Positions 7,171 through 16,720 of a DNA stretch of 64,000 bases are shown here, one piece after another. The stretch's first letter is position 1. Each line of letters begins with the position of its first letter. This DNA is from Micrococcus sp. 2A (GTDB taxonomy: Bacteria; Actinomycetota; Actinomycetes; Actinomycetales; Micrococcaceae): contig NZ_CP154351.1 of NCBI RefSeq assembly GCF_039519235.1, positions 868,001 to 932,000 on the forward strand. Reading direction: 5' to 3'. The notes below the pieces were generated by a model. That model saw only the letters and a list, made by a program, of their open reading frames with translations. It made no database searches and was not told where the DNA came from. Made by a program: the position numbers and the translations under genes.

Positions 7171-9195
7171 TCACCGGTAGTCGCGGGTCTGCAGCTTCAC
7201 CGTGGTGAAGTCGAGGGGTTCGATGTGACGCACCGGCTCGCCGGGGTGCACGTCGTCGTCGCCGGGCACGTGCTCCCAGGCGGAGACGAAGCGCCAGGCG
7301 TCGTCGTCGCGCAGTGCCTCGCCCTCGGGGGTCTGGTGCTCCTCGCGGAAGTGGGCGCCGCAGGACTCCTCGCGGTCCAGGGCGTCCCGGCACATGAGCT
7401 CGCCCATGTCCAGGAAGTCGGCCACGCGCCCGGCGCGCTCGAGCTCCTGGTTGAGCTGCTCGCCCGTGCCGGGCACGCGCAGGTCGGTCCAGAACTGCTC
7501 GCGCAGCGCGCGGATCCGCCGCAGTGCCTCGGCCAGGCCCGCAGCCGTGCGGCTCACGCCGCAGCCTTCGTAGAGGATCTCGCCGAGCTCGGCGTGGAAG
7601 TGGTCCGCGGAGTGCGTGCCGCGGATCTCCAGCAGGCGCCGGGTCCGGTCCTGCACCCCCGCGACGGCGTCGCGCACCGCGGGCGCGTCCGCGTCCAGGA
7701 GCGGCTCGTGGAGGTGGTCCGCGAGGAAGTTCGGCACGGCGTAGGGGAGGGTGAACCAGCCGTCCACGCACGCCGAGAGCAGGGAGTTCGCGCCGAGGCG
7801 GTTGGCCCCGTGATAGGCCCAGCCGGCCTCGCCGCCGACGAACAGGCCGGGGACGGACGTCATCAGGTCGTAGTCGCTCCAGAGCCCGCCCATCGCGAAG
7901 TGGGCGCCGGGAGCGATGCGCATGGGCACGGTGTACGGGTCCTCGCCGGTGGCGTCGCGGTACATCTCGAACAGGTTGCCGTAGCGCTCCTGGATGGTCT
8001 CCACGCCCAGACGCTCGAGCGCATCCCGGAAGTCGAGGTACACGCTGTTCCTCAGGGGGCCCACGCCGTGGCCGGCGATGATCTGCTCGCGCGCGGCGCG
8101 GGAGGAGATGTCGCGCGGGGCGAGGTTGCCGTAGGCCGGGTACTTGCGCTCGAGGTAGTAGTCGCGCTCGCCCTCGGGGATCTCGTTCGCCGGGCGGTCG
8201 TCCCCGGCGCGGGCGGGCACCCAGATGCGGCCGTCGTTGCGCAGGGACTCGCTCATGAGCGTGGTCTTGGACTGCCAGCGCGAGCTCACCGGCAGCGCGG
8301 TGGGGTGGAACTGGATGAAGGACGGCGAGGCGAACAGTGCTCCGCGCCGGTGTGCGTGCCAGGCGGCCGTCACGTTCGAGTTCTTGGCGAGTGTGGACTG
8401 GCGGAACACGCTCCCGTAGCCGCCCGTGGCCACCACCACGGCGTGGGCGGTCTGCGCCTCGACCTCGCCCGTGAGCAGGTTGCGGACGACGACGCCCCGC
8501 GCCCGGCCGTCCTCCACGATCAGGTCGAGCATCTCGCGGCGCGTGCGCAGCTCCACCGTCCCGGCGGCCACCTGGCGCAGGAGGGCCTTGGTGGCGGAGA
8601 CCTCCATCTGCTGGCCGGTCTGCCCACGGGTGTAGTACGTGCGGGAGACCTGCACGCCGCCGAAGGAGCGCGTGCGCAGCTGACCGCCGTACTCGCGGGC
8701 GAAGGGCGCACCGAGGGCGTCGGCATGGTCGATCACCCGGACGGACTCCTCGGCCAGGCGGAAGCAGTCGGCCTCGCGGGCGCGGAAGTCACCGCCCTTG
8801 ACGGTGTCCTTCACGAAGCGCCCGAGCGAGTCGTTGTCCACCTTGCGGCCGCGCGCGGCGTTGATGCCGCCCTGTGCGGCCACGGAGTGGGCTCGACGCG
8901 GGGAGTCGTGGATCGTGTAGTTCACCACGTGGTAGCCCAGCTCGCCGAGCGCCGCGGCGCAGCCGGCCCCGGCCAGGCCGGTGCCCACCACGACCACGGT
9001 GAACCTGCGGCGGTTCAGCGGGCTGACCAGCTGGTACTCGAGCTTGCGTCGGGTCCAGGCGGTGGCCGGGTCGCCCTCGGGGGCGCGGCCGTCGAGGACG
9101 AAGGGGGCGGCGGGGGCAACGGTGGGCGGGGCCTCGGGTCGGGTGGCCTCCCGCGAGGAGAGGTCGACGGTGTGGTCGGCGGCGCGGCTGCTCAT
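7171..9195 (-). CDS. sdhA: Succinate dehydrogenase flavoprotein subunit
   Basis: A 674-residue flavoprotein oxidising succinate to fumarate. The dinucleotide fold VVVVGTGLAGAGCAAALG begins near residue 66. HSVAAQGGINAARG contains the histidine that binds FAD covalently. HPTALP, the GGYGSVF region and GAHFAMGGLWSDYD carry substrate- and FAD-binding residues. ATG 9195 overlaps the sdhC stop (ATGA), which fixes the start; the same frame upstream only shadows sdhC. The N-terminal 60 residues extend beyond the fold, common in the actinobacterial Sdh1-type enzyme paired with a single 5-helix cytochrome b. Confidence 0.95.
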   Translation of the reverse strand: MSSRAADHTVDLSSREATRPEAPPTVAPAAPFVLDGRAPEGDPATAWTRRKLEYQLVSPLNRRRFTVVVVGTGLAGAGCAAALGELGYHVVNYTIHDSPRRAHSVAAQGGINAARGRKVDNDSLGRFVKDTVKGGDFRAREADCFRLAEESVRVIDHADALGAPFAREYGGQLRTRSFGGVQVSRTYYTRGQTGQQMEVSATKALLRQVAAGTVELRTRREMLDLIVEDGRARGVVVRNLLTGEVEAQTAHAVVVATGGYGSVFRQSTLAKNSNVTAAWHAHRRGALFASPSFIQFHPTALPVSSRWQSKTTLMSESLRNDGRIWVPARAGDDRPANEIPEGERDYYLERKYPAYGNLAPRDISSRAAREQIIAGHGVGPLRNSVYLDFRDALERLGVETIQERYGNLFEMYRDATGEDPYTVPMRIAPGAHFAMGGLWSDYDLMTSVPGLFVGGEAGWAYHGANRLGANSLLSACVDGWFTLPYAVPNFLADHLHEPLLDADAPAVRDAVAGVQDRTRRLLEIRGTHSADHFHAELGEILYEGCGVSRTAAGLAEALRRIRALREQFWTDLRVPGTGEQLNQELERAGRVADFLDMGELMCRDALDREESCGAHFREEHQTPEGEALRDDDAWRFVSAWEHVPGDDDVHPGEPVRHIEPLDFTTVKLQTRDYR

Positions 9196-9944
9196 GCGAG
9201 GGCTCCCGTCAGGACGGCGAGGGGGATGGTGATGTTGCCGATCGCGATCACGAGGCCGAGCACCAGGGCGATCAGCTTCAGGACGCCCCAGAAGCGGGGG
9301 CCGCCGGCGATGCCGAGGTCCGCCACCATGGCCACGATCCCGTGGATGAGGTGCGCCGCGAGGGCCAGCATGGCCAGGATGTAGACGAGCGAGGCGGGCC
9401 AGCGGCTGAAGCTGGCGATCACGTTGGCATAGGCGCTGCTCGCTTCGGGCGTCGCGGCCTGGAACGCGTCGGGCGCCGCGGGCCGGGCCCCCAGCGTCAG
9501 GTCGAGCACGTGGAAGACCAGGAAGAGGAGCAGCACGACGCCCGTGGTGGGCATCGCGCGCGTCAGCCACGAGCCGGGCCGGATCCTTCGCCGCGGGTGC
9601 GGGCCCCGAGCGCGCCGGGCCCGGATCACGATCAGCGCGGCGGCCCACACGTGGCCGATGAGGCACAGGAGGAGGAACGCCCGCAGGATCCAGAGCAGGC
9701 CCTCGTGGGGGAGGACGGGCTCGAACGCGGCGCGCAGCCAATGGGCGTAGGCGTTGAAGTGCTCGGCGCCCTGGTAGACCTTCAGGTTGCCGATCATGTG
9801 CACGAACACGAACGCGGTGAAGACGGCACCCGTGAGGGCCATGACCACCTTCAGCAGGGCGTTCGAGGGGCCGTGGCGGACCGGGGTCGCGCGGACCCCG
9901 GGGCCCTTCGGCGCAGCGGCGGACGGTGGACTGTGCCATGGCAA
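9192..9944 (-). CDS. sdhC: Succinate dehydrogenase cytochrome b membrane anchor
   Basis: A 250-residue membrane subunit with five hydrophobic segments (about 30-52, 82-104, 128-150, 182-205, 220-245). It is the single-subunit diheme b558 type used with menaquinone in Gram-positive bacteria rather than the SdhC/SdhD pair. Candidate heme ligands include HMIGN and GHVWA in the first helices and FHVLD and HLIHG further on. First gene of sdhCAB; ATG 9944 is preceded by GGGAG five bases upstream, and the operon promoter lies just beyond. Confidence 0.9.
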   Translation of the reverse strand: MPWHSPPSAAAPKGPGVRATPVRHGPSNALLKVVMALTGAVFTAFVFVHMIGNLKVYQGAEHFNAYAHWLRAAFEPVLPHEGLLWILRAFLLLCLIGHVWAAALIVIRARRARGPHPRRRIRPGSWLTRAMPTTGVVLLLFLVFHVLDLTLGARPAAPDAFQAATPEASSAYANVIASFSRWPASLVYILAMLALAAHLIHGIVAMVADLGIAGGPRFWGVLKLIALVLGLVIAIGNITIPLAVLTGALA

Positions 9945-9972
9945 CTCCCGGCGGTTCGGTGACTGCCCTGTG

Positions 9973-9978
9973 AGTCTA
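9973..9978 (-). promoter_or_regulatory. -10 element TAGACT for sdhCAB
   Basis: TAGACT on the minus strand (as CATAGACT), 28 bases before the sdhC ATG, giving a short leader with the GGGAG ribosome site. Confidence 0.6.
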
Positions 9979-10051
9979 TGCCCGCTGACCTGGGCGGGAT
10001 AGTACGTGACCGGGCCGCCGACGTCGCCCCACCCCGCCCCACCCCGCGCGG

Positions 10052-10057
10052 TAGACT
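10052..10057 (+). promoter_or_regulatory. -10 element TAGACT for prfB, probably leaderless
   Basis: TAGACT ends nine bases before the prfB ATG at 10067, with no ribosome site between, so transcription likely starts at or next to the start codon. Confidence 0.6.
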
Positions 10058-10066
10058 CGCCCCACC

Positions 10067-11200
10067 ATGGCTGACACTGACTTCTCCGCAGAGATCGACG
10101 CTCTGCGCCACACCCTCGCCTCCATCGAGCAGGTCTCGGACGTCGAGCGCATCAAGGCGGACATCGATACCCTCGAGGCCCAGGCCTCCGCGCCGGACCT
10201 CTGGGACGACCCCGAGGCGGCGCAGAAGGTCACCTCCAAGCTCTCCCACCGCCAGGCGGACCTCAAGCGCATCACCTCGCTCGCGGACCGCATCGGGGAC
10301 CTGGAGAGCCTCGTGGAGCTGGCCACCGAGGAGGGCGAGCCGGACCTGCTGGTGGAGGCGGACGAGGAGCTCGTCGGCATCCGCAAGACCCTCGATGAGC
10401 TCGAGGTCGTCACGCTGCTCAGCGGCGAGTACGACCAGCGCGACGCCGTGATCACCATCCGCGCCGGCGCCGGCGGCGTGGACGCCGCCGACTTCGCCGA
10501 GACCCTCATGCGCATGTACCTGCGCTGGGCCGAGCAGAAGGGCTGGTCCACCAAGGTCATGGACACCGCTTATGCGGAGGAGGCGGGCCTGAAGTCCGTG
10601 ACCTTCGAGGTCAACGCGCCCTTCGCGTTCGGCACCCTCTCCGTGGAGGCCGGCACGCACCGCCTGGTGCGCATCAGCCCCTTCGACAACCAGGGCCGCC
10701 GCCAGACCTCCTTCGCCGCCGTCGAGGTCGTGCCGCTCATCGAGTCGGACGACTCCATCGAGATCCCCGAGTCCGAGATCAAGGTGGACGTGTTCCGCTC
10801 CTCGGGCCCCGGTGGCCAGTCCGTGAACACCACGGACTCCGCTGTGCGCATGACGCACATCCCCACGGGCATCGTCGTCTCCATGCAGAACGAGAAGTCG
10901 CAGATCCAGAACCGCGCCGCCGCCCTGCGCGTCCTCCAGTCCCGCCTGCTCCTGCAGCGCAAGGCCGAGGAGAACGCGAAGAAGAAGGAGATGGCCGGCG
11001 ACGTGAAGGCGTCCTGGGGCGACCAGATGCGCTCCTACGTGCTGAACCCGTACCAGATGGTCAAGGATCTGCGCACGGGCCACGAGGAGGGCAACCCCGC
11101 CTCCGTGTTCGACGGTCAGATCACCGACTTCATCGACGCCGGCATCCGCTGGCGCGCCGAGCAGGCCCAGATCGCCCGCGACGAGGCCGAGCAGGCCTGA
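10067..11200 (+). CDS. prfB: Peptide chain release factor 2
   Basis: A 377-residue class I release factor for UGA and UAA codons. The anticodon-like tripeptide is SPF ([15 protein letters not shown]), as in RF2, and the catalytic GGQ occurs in [10 protein letters not shown]. The reading frame is continuous: the programmed +1 frameshift with internal UGA found in E. coli prfB is absent, as is common in actinobacteria. It is divergent from sdhC and followed by a strong hairpin. The start is set by the TAGACT box just upstream and the usual MADTDFS-type N terminus. Confidence 0.97.
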   Translation: MADTDFSAEIDALRHTLASIEQVSDVERIKADIDTLEAQASAPDLWDDPEAAQKVTSKLSHRQADLKRITSLADRIGDLESLVELATEEGEPDLLVEADEELVGIRKTLDELEVVTLLSGEYDQRDAVITIRAGAGGVDAADFAETLMRMYLRWAEQKGWSTKVMDTAYAEEAGLKSVTFEVNAPFAFGTLSVEAGTHRLVRISPFDNQGRRQTSFAAVEVVPLIESDDSIEIPESEIKVDVFRSSGPGGQSVNTTDSAVRMTHIPTGIVVSMQNEKSQIQNRAAALRVLQSRLLLQRKAEENAKKKEMAGDVKASWGDQMRSYVLNPYQMVKDLRTGHEEGNPASVFDGQITDFIDAGIRWRAEQAQIARDEAEQA

Positions 11201-11230
11201 TCCCTCCCGGGGCGCCCCACCCCCGGGTCC

Positions 11231-11276
11231 CGACGCCGGCCCGCACCTTCCGCAGCGAAGGTGCGGGCCGGCGTCG
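11231..11276 (+). terminator. prfB terminator hairpin
   Basis: Perfect 20-bp stem with a 6-base loop: cgacgccggcccgcaccttc at 11231-11250 and its complement at 11257-11276, 30 bases after the prfB stop. Confidence 0.85.
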
Positions 11277-11400
11277 TCGGGGAGCCGATGCCGGACGCGG
11301 CTGGCCCGAACGTGACCTGCGCCATACACTGGCGGTGATCTCAGTTCATCGCCATTCACTGAGCCCGCGACGCCGGGCCCGCCCCCGCTGGAGGATCCTG

Positions 11401-12609
11401 ATGACCACCGAGCACCCCGCCCCGCAGCCCGCCGACGCCGTGATCGTGGGCGGCGCCCGCACCCCGTTCACCCGCCTGCTCGGCGGCCAGGCCTCCTTGA
11501 CCGCCATGGACCTCGGCGCCCACGCGATCAGGCACGCGCTCGAGCGGGCCGGCGTCGGCGCGGACGAGGTGGACACCGTCATCATGGGCCAGGTCGTCCA
11601 GGCCGGGCAGGGGCAGAACCCCGCGCGCCAGTCCTCGCTCGCCGCGGGCCTGCCGTGGACGGTCCCCGCCATGACCGTCAACAAGGTCTGCCTCTCCGGC
11701 CTCACCGCGATCATCGACGCCGCACGCCTCATCCGCCTCGGCGACGCCGACGTCGTGGTGGCCGGCGGCCAGGAGTCCATGACCAACGCCCCGCACCTGC
11801 TGCCCAAGGCGCGCGCCGGCTACAAGTACGGCGAGGTCACCGTGCTCGACTCCGTGGCCTACGACGGCCTCACGGACGCCCTCACCACGGAGGCCATGGG
11901 CGAGCTGACCGAGTCCGGCAACGGCGAGCGAGGCCTCGACCGGGCGGCCCAGGACGAGATCGCGGCCGGGTCCCACCAGCGTGCCGCCGCCGCGCAGGCC
12001 GACGGCGTCTTCGAGGGCGAGATCGCCCCGATCGAGATCCCGCAGCGCAAGGGCGAGCCGGTGGTGGTCTCTGCGGACGAGGGCGTCCGCGCCGACACCA
12101 CCGCCGAGACTCTGGCGAAGCTCCGCCCCGCCTTCGCGAAGGAGGGCACCATCACCGCCGGCAACGCGTCGCCGCTCTCGGACGGCGCCGCCGCCGTCGT
12201 CGTGACCTCCCGCGCCTACGCCGAGGAGCACGGCCTGACGATCCTCGCCACGATCGGGGCCCCCGGCCAGACCGCGGGCCCGAAGGACTCCCAGCTGCAC
12301 TCCCAGCCCTCGGACGCGATCTCCGCGGCCCTGGCCAAGCAGGGCTGGGAGGCCTCCGACCTCGACTTCATCGAGATCAACGAGGCGTTCGCCGCGGTGT
12401 CCCTGCAGTCGCTCAAGGACCTGGACTACTCCGCCGAGCAGTGCAACATCCACGGCGGCGCCATCGCCCTGGGCCACCCCATCGGCGCCTCCGGCGCCCG
12501 CCTGGCCCTGCACGCCGCCCTCGAGCTGGACCGCCGCGGCTCCGGCCGCACCGCCGTGGCCCTGTGCGGCGGCGGCGGTCAGGGCGAGGCCCTCATCCTG
12601 TTCCGCTGA
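11401..12609 (+). CDS. Acetyl-CoA C-acetyltransferase (thiolase)
   Basis: A 402-residue degradative-type thiolase cleaving or forming acetoacetyl-CoA. The nucleophilic Cys lies in NKVCLSGL, the conserved INEAFA segment follows, the His in GHPIGASG, and the second catalytic Cys in CGGGGQGEA. ATG 11401 is preceded by GGAGG at 11390-11394 with six bases spacing; the longer frame from 11335 has no ribosome site. Directly downstream lie both subunits of a 3-oxoacid CoA-transferase, so the three genes form an operon for acetoacetate (ketone body) use or a related 3-oxoacid. Beta-ketoadipate use (PcaF-like) is the main alternative. Confidence 0.93.
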   Translation: MTTEHPAPQPADAVIVGGARTPFTRLLGGQASLTAMDLGAHAIRHALERAGVGADEVDTVIMGQVVQAGQGQNPARQSSLAAGLPWTVPAMTVNKVCLSGLTAIIDAARLIRLGDADVVVAGGQESMTNAPHLLPKARAGYKYGEVTVLDSVAYDGLTDALTTEAMGELTESGNGERGLDRAAQDEIAAGSHQRAAAAQADGVFEGEIAPIEIPQRKGEPVVVSADEGVRADTTAETLAKLRPAFAKEGTITAGNASPLSDGAAAVVVTSRAYAEEHGLTILATIGAPGQTAGPKDSQLHSQPSDAISAALAKQGWEASDLDFIEINEAFAAVSLQSLKDLDYSAEQCNIHGGAIALGHPIGASGARLALHAALELDRRGSGRTAVALCGGGGQGEALILFR

Positions 12610-12650
12610 CGCGGCACCGCCACGACCCGTCCCGCCCACGAAGGAGTCCC

Positions 12651-13472
12651 ATGGCCCTCGACAAGACCGTCGCCACCCCGGCCGAGGCGGTGGCGGACAT
12701 CCCGTCCGGCGCCTCGCTCGCCGTCGGCGGGTTCGGCCTCTCCGGCAACCCCATCCAGCTCGTCGAGGCCCTGCTCGAGCAGGGCGCCGACGACCTCTCC
12801 GTCGTCTCGAACAACTGCGGCGTCGACGGCTGGGGGCTGGGGGTCCTGCTCTCGGCGCAGCGCATCCGCAAGATGACCAGCTCGTACGTGGGGGAGAACA
12901 AGGAGTTCGCCCGCCAGTACCTCGAGGGCGAGCTTGAGGTGGAGCTCGTGCCGCAGGGCACCCTCGCGGAGAAGCTGCGCGCCGGCGGCTCCGGCATCCC
13001 GGCGTTCTACACCCGCTCGGGCGTGGGCACGCAGGTCGCCGAGGGCGGCCTGCCCATGCGCTACGACGCCGAGGGGAACGTGGTGAAGGCCTCGGAGGCC
13101 AAGCCGACGGGCACGTTCGTGCTGGGGGAGCAATACATCAGCGTCGACCCGGCCGAGCGCCAGGTCTACGTGCTCGAGGAGTCCATCGTCACGGACATCG
13201 CGCTCGTGCACGCGAAGAAGGGCGACCGGCACGGCAACCTCGTCTTCAACAAGGCCGCCCGGCAGTTCTCCGTGCCCGCCGCGATGGCCGGGCGCGTGTG
13301 CATCGCACAGGTGGAGGAGCTCGTGGAGCCCGGGGAGATCGACCCGGACGAGGTCCACCTGCCGGGAGTGTTCGTGCACCGGATCGTGGAGGTCGGCACG
13401 GACATCGAGAAGCCGATCGAGAAGCGCACCGTGCGTCAGGCCCCGGGCGAGGCCCAGGAGGAGACCCGATGA
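12651..13472 (+). CDS. 3-oxoacid CoA-transferase subunit A
   Basis: A 273-residue alpha subunit that with the next gene moves CoA from succinyl-CoA (or another donor) to a 3-oxoacid such as acetoacetate. It has the family's N-terminal glycine-rich loop [13 protein letters not shown] and the conserved segments [24 protein letters not shown] and [20 protein letters not shown]. Start ATG 12651 has AAGGAG at 12641-12646. Its stop overlaps the ATG of subunit B (ATGA). SCOT (ScoA), PcaI and AtoD are close relatives; the neighbouring thiolase favours an acetoacetate or ketoadipate role. Confidence 0.9.
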   Translation: MALDKTVATPAEAVADIPSGASLAVGGFGLSGNPIQLVEALLEQGADDLSVVSNNCGVDGWGLGVLLSAQRIRKMTSSYVGENKEFARQYLEGELEVELVPQGTLAEKLRAGGSGIPAFYTRSGVGTQVAEGGLPMRYDAEGNVVKASEAKPTGTFVLGEQYISVDPAERQVYVLEESIVTDIALVHAKKGDRHGNLVFNKAARQFSVPAAMAGRVCIAQVEELVEPGEIDPDEVHLPGVFVHRIVEVGTDIEKPIEKRTVRQAPGEAQEETR

Positions 13473-14146
13473 CTGAGCAGACCGCCCCGGCCCAGCTGCC
13501 CGCCCCCCAGGGCCTCACCCGGGACCAGATGGCCGCCCGCGCCGCCCAGGAGCTCCCGGCCGGCGCCTACGTGAACCTCGGCATCGGCATGCCCACGCTC
13601 ATCCCGAACCACCTCCCCGAGGGTCGCACCGTGGTGCTGCAGTCGGAGAACGGGATCCTCGGCGTCGGCCCGTACCCGGACGAGGCCCACGTGGACCCGG
13701 ACCTCATCAACGCCGGCAAGGAGACCGTCACGGTGAGCCCGGGCGCGTCCTTCTTCGACTCCGCGATGAGCTTCGGCATGATCCGCGGCGGCAAGATCGA
13801 CGTCGCCGTGCTGGGCGGCATGGAGGTCTCCGCGGCCGGCGACCTGGCCAACTGGATGGTGCCCGGCAAGATGGTCAAGGGCATGGGCGGCGCGATGGAC
13901 CTCGTCCACGGCGCCGGCCGCGTGATCGTCATGATGGACCACGTCTCCAAGGACGGCACGCCCAAGATCGTCGCGCAGTGCTCGCTGCCGCTGACCGGCC
14001 GGGCGGTCGTGGACCGCATCATCACGGACCTGGCCGTCATCGACGTCGTCGGCACCCCGGAGCAGCCCGAGCTCACGCTCGTGGAGACCGCTCCCGGCGT
14101 GACCGAGGAGCAGGTGCGCGCCCTCACGGGGGCGCCGCTGTCCTGA
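13469..14146 (+). CDS. 3-oxoacid CoA-transferase subunit B
   Basis: A 225-residue beta subunit. The catalytic glutamate that forms the glutamyl-CoA intermediate is in the motif [21 protein letters not shown] near the N terminus and [20 protein letters not shown] further on are typical of ScoB/PcaJ/AtoA. ATG 13469 overlaps the end of subunit A. A hairpin 32 bases after the stop closes the operon. Confidence 0.92.
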   Translation: MTEQTAPAQLPAPQGLTRDQMAARAAQELPAGAYVNLGIGMPTLIPNHLPEGRTVVLQSENGILGVGPYPDEAHVDPDLINAGKETVTVSPGASFFDSAMSFGMIRGGKIDVAVLGGMEVSAAGDLANWMVPGKMVKGMGGAMDLVHGAGRVIVMMDHVSKDGTPKIVAQCSLPLTGRAVVDRIITDLAVIDVVGTPEQPELTLVETAPGVTEEQVRALTGAPLS

Positions 14147-14178
14147 CGCAGGGCTGCTACGCCCCCAGCGGAGCAACC

Positions 14179-14204
14179 GGCCCGCCCGCCGCCGCGGGCG
14201 GGCC
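14179..14204 (+). terminator. Terminator of the thiolase/CoA-transferase operon
   Basis: Perfect 11-bp stem, ggcccgcccgc (14179-14189) and gcgggcgggcc (14194-14204), with a 4-base loop. Confidence 0.75.
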
Positions 14205-14210
14205 GTCCCG

Positions 14211-14216
14211 TAGACT
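14211..14216 (+). promoter_or_regulatory. -10 element TAGACT for smpB
   Basis: TAGACT directly after the terminator; smpB begins 47 bases downstream with its own AAGGAG ribosome site, so this transcript has a leader. Confidence 0.5.
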
Positions 14217-14263
14217 GGGTGACCCTGTGTCACGCGCGCATCGCAAGCGGAAGGAGCCCGGCC

Positions 14264-14773
14264 ATGGGAAAGAACGCGAAGGGGAAGCCCGCCAAGCAGC
14301 CGGCCCCCGGCGAGCGCATGGTGATCGCCTCCAACCGCAAGGCCCGGCACGACTACACCATCCTCGACACCTACGAGGCCGGCTTGGTCCTGACCGGCAC
14401 AGAGGTGAAGTCGCTGCGCGAGGGCAAGGCGTCCCTGGTGGACGGGTTCGCCGTGTTCTACCGGGACGAGCTGTTCCTGGAGCAGGTGTACATCCCCGAG
14501 TACCTCAACGGCTCGTGGACCAACCACGCCGCCCGCCGGCGCCGCAAGCTCCTCCTGCACCGTGCGGAGCTGATCAAGATCAGCCGTGAGATCCAGGAGT
14601 CGGGCCTGACCATCGTGCCGCTGCAGCTGTACTTCCTGGACGGCCGGGTCAAGGTGGAGATCGGGATCGCGCGCGGCAACCGGGAGTACGACAAGCGCCA
14701 CGTGCTGCGCGAGAAGCAGGACGCCCGCGAGGCGCAGCGCGCCATGCGGGCCCGCAACCGCCGCGCGGCCTGA
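14264..14773 (+). CDS. smpB: SsrA-binding protein
   Basis: A 169-residue partner of tmRNA in trans-translation; it guides the tRNA-like domain into stalled ribosomes. Conserved features are [36 protein letters not shown] and [18 protein letters not shown], with a basic C-terminal tail. ATG 14264 has AAGGAG at 14251-14256; the upstream GTG 14219 is too close to the -10 box to be used. ssrA lies 157 bases downstream on the same strand. Confidence 0.97.
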   Translation: MGKNAKGKPAKQPAPGERMVIASNRKARHDYTILDTYEAGLVLTGTEVKSLREGKASLVDGFAVFYRDELFLEQVYIPEYLNGSWTNHAARRRRKLLLHRAELIKISREIQESGLTIVPLQLYFLDGRVKVEIGIARGNREYDKRHVLREKQDAREAQRAMRARNRRAA

Positions 14774-14930
14774 GCGGAGGCGGCCGGCACCCGGACGGCC
14801 GGCACTCGGGCGCGCGCGAGGCCCCCTTGCGGGAATGATCCCCGCCCGTGGTACGTTGTCCATCTCGCAAGCCCGTTCAGGCGGGTTCGCGCGAGTGGTG
14901 ATTGACAACCTCATAGAGGAGTCGCCCCCA

Positions 14931-15298
14931 GGGGCCGATCGGTTTCGACGGTGTGTGTCGAGTCGGGGGAAGCGGGCCGAGGATGCAGAGTCATCTCGTC
15001 AACGCTCTCTGCAAACCAATAAGTGCCACTTCTAAGCGCACTGACTTCGCTCTCGCTGCCTGATCAGTGACCGAGTCCGTCATCCCGGGATCGCTGTCGT
15101 CCCGGATCATGGCGTCAGCTAGATAGCCACTGGGCGTCACCCTCGCCGGGGGTCGTGATGCCGACATCAATCCGGCTGGGCCCGGGTTGTCCGCCCGTCT
15201 GCGGGACGGACAGGGCCGAGCAACACCCATAGCAGACTGCGCCCGGAGAAGACCTGGCAACACCACATCGGACGCGGGTTCAATTCCCGCCGGCTCCA
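14931..15298 (+). ncRNA. ssrA: Transfer-messenger RNA
   Basis: About 368 nt. The 5' end GGGGCCGAUCGGUUUCGACGG and the 3' T-arm region GCGGGUUCAAUUCCCGC are diagnostic. GGGGCCG at the 5' end pairs with CGGCTCC at 15291-15297, with A15298 as discriminator. The 3' CCA is not encoded (actc follows). The tag frame ends at the stop 15061-15063 and in-frame codons from GCC 15025 spell ATSKRTDFALAA, with the usual ALAA degradation signal. The choice of resume codon rests on similarity to other actinobacterial tags. Confidence 0.96.
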
Positions 15299-15310
15299 CT
15301 CACCACCACG

Positions 15311-15347
15311 GGAAGGCCCCGGAATCGTCACGATTCCGGGGCCTTCC
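15311..15347 (+). terminator. ssrA terminator
   Basis: Perfect 17-bp stem, ggaaggccccggaatcg (15311-15327) and its complement (15331-15347), with loop tca, 12 bases beyond the mature tmRNA end. Confidence 0.88.
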
Positions 15348-15530
15348 TCGTGTCCGCGCCCGGTGTGCGGCGACCCGTGCCCGGACCGCAGAATGGCCGT
15401 CAGACGAGAGGGGACGGGGATGCACCTCGATGTATGAGCGGCGACGACGGGTGTCGAGGCCGCTCGGAACCCGTCCGGCGGTCCTCACCAGACGTCGCCG
15501 GAGCAGTCTGCGCGCCTGATCGTGCGCGCG

Positions 15531-16253
15531 ATGCGTCGGAGCGAGCGCGAGCGGGCCTTCGGGACGGGCGACGTCGACGAGGCCGCCCAGGCACTGGCGC
15601 ACGAGCGGCGGCGCACCGGCCTGTCCCGGGAGCAGCGGCGGCACGAGTTCGAGAAAGCCCGCGCCGCGGGCATCGGCACGGGTGCCGTTGCGGGGGCGGC
15701 CCAGGTGGTCGGCCGGCTGGCACTGGTGATGATGTACGTCTGTCTGTTCGGTGCCCTGGGCGGGATCCTCGTCGTCGTCGGCCTGGACGCGATCACGGGG
15801 ACGGACCTGATGGACGCGGCGATGAGGTCCGTCCCGGGGCTTCCCCAGCAGCTGCCTTCGATGGTGGTCGTCTACCCGTTCGTGTGCGCCGCGCTCCACG
15901 ATGCCGCCCAGACGGTGCGTCGGTACGCGCTGCGGCGCCGCTACTTCGCCTGGGCCTGCGGCCGTGAGGGCCAGATCGCGAGGGGGACGTCAGCGCTGCC
16001 GGCCCCCGAGCTCCGCGGGGCGGCCGTGACGGCCCTGCCCGCCAGAGTCCTGGGCCCCACCTCGGTGGTCATCGGCCTGGCCATCGGCGGGGTCATCGCC
16101 CTGCAGGGGGATGTGGGCGACGGCCTGATCACGTTCCTCGCCTTCGCTGCGGGCGCCCTGATCCTCTCCGTGGTCGCCGGCCTGCAGCGGTGGCGACTGC
16201 GCCGCATCATGCTCCTCCACGACGCCCTCGCGGGGCGGGCGAGACGGGCCTAG
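15531..16253 (+). CDS. Hypothetical integral membrane protein
   Basis: A 240-residue protein with a basic, Arg/Glu-rich cytoplasmic N terminus (about 1-55) and hydrophobic segments near 58-86, 105-120, 175-195 and 200-220; it ends in a basic tail. No enzyme motif is visible and I do not recognise a family. ATG 15531 and GTG 15522 are both possible starts and neither has a clear ribosome site. It stands alone after tmRNA and converges on the crcB genes. Codon use matches the genome average, so it is likely a real native gene. Confidence 0.7.
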   Translation: MRRSERERAFGTGDVDEAAQALAHERRRTGLSREQRRHEFEKARAAGIGTGAVAGAAQVVGRLALVMMYVCLFGALGGILVVVGLDAITGTDLMDAAMRSVPGLPQQLPSMVVVYPFVCAALHDAAQTVRRYALRRRYFAWACGREGQIARGTSALPAPELRGAAVTALPARVLGPTSVVIGLAIGGVIALQGDVGDGLITFLAFAAGALILSVVAGLQRWRLRRIMLLHDALAGRARRA

Positions 16254-16266
16254 CGGGCGCGCCCGC
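16253..16266. terminator. Possible bidirectional terminator (palindrome)
   Basis: gcgggcgcgcccgc is a 14-base perfect palindrome at the junction of convergent genes; flanking ggggcgggcg and cgcccgcccc can extend the pairing. Confidence 0.35.
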
Positions 16267-16273
16267 CCGCCCC

Positions 16274-16720
16274 TCAGCCGGCCAGGACCGCGCGCAGGCC
16301 CAGGCCGGCGCCCCAGCCGACGACGACGGCCACCAGCCCCAGCCCCAGCTGCGCGGCCCACAGGCGAGCGGCCGCGCCCCATCGACGGGCGAGCACGGCG
16401 TCGGCGGCCTCAGCGGCCACTGTGGACCACGTCCCCAGGGCGAGGCAGAACCCGGACACCACGGCGGACACCGCCGCGACGAGTATGAACCCCTGGCCGT
16501 CGCCCCAGCCCCCGGACGCGTACACCAGCTCCGGCACGGCCAGGCCGACGGTGACGCCGAGGAGCAGGGCCGCCGTCGTGTTGGCGGTGAGCAGACCCCG
16601 GGGGCCGAGCCGGTCGGTCAGGCGTCGGCGCGCCAGGGCGCCGAGCGCCCCGCCCGCCGCGAGGCAGGCCAGGAGGGCCACCTGGAAGAGAGCGAAGACC
16701 TCGTATCCCGCGCCGCTCAT
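16274..16720 (-). CDS. crcB: Fluoride channel subunit CrcB/FluC (second copy)
   Basis: A 148-residue four-helix membrane protein of the CrcB/Fluc family. The asparagine-containing helix reads LTANTTAALLLGV and the polar-track helix GFCLALGTWSTVAAE, a diverged form of the usual G-x-x-T-T-F-S. It starts on the stop codon of the first crcB (ATGA). Paired crcB genes usually form heterodimeric fluoride exporters, and the divergence of the two motifs here fits that. It is the last gene of the aroA-rsgA-hisN-crcB-crcB run. No fluoride riboswitch is visible upstream. Confidence 0.82.
   Translation of the reverse strand: MSGAGYEVFALFQVALLACLAAGGALGALARRRLTDRLGPRGLLTANTTAALLLGVTVGLAVPELVYASGGWGDGQGFILVAAVSAVVSGFCLALGTWSTVAAEAADAVLARRWGAAARLWAAQLGLGLVAVVVGWGAGLGLRAVLAG

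Noticed and set aside
10067..11200. Programmed frameshift in prfB
   Set aside because: The frame is continuous from ATG to stop with no early in-frame UGA.
14931..15530. Possible integrated element at the 3' end of ssrA
   Set aside because: tmRNA genes are common integration sites, but no duplicated 3' end, integrase or phage gene is seen; a normal terminator follows directly.
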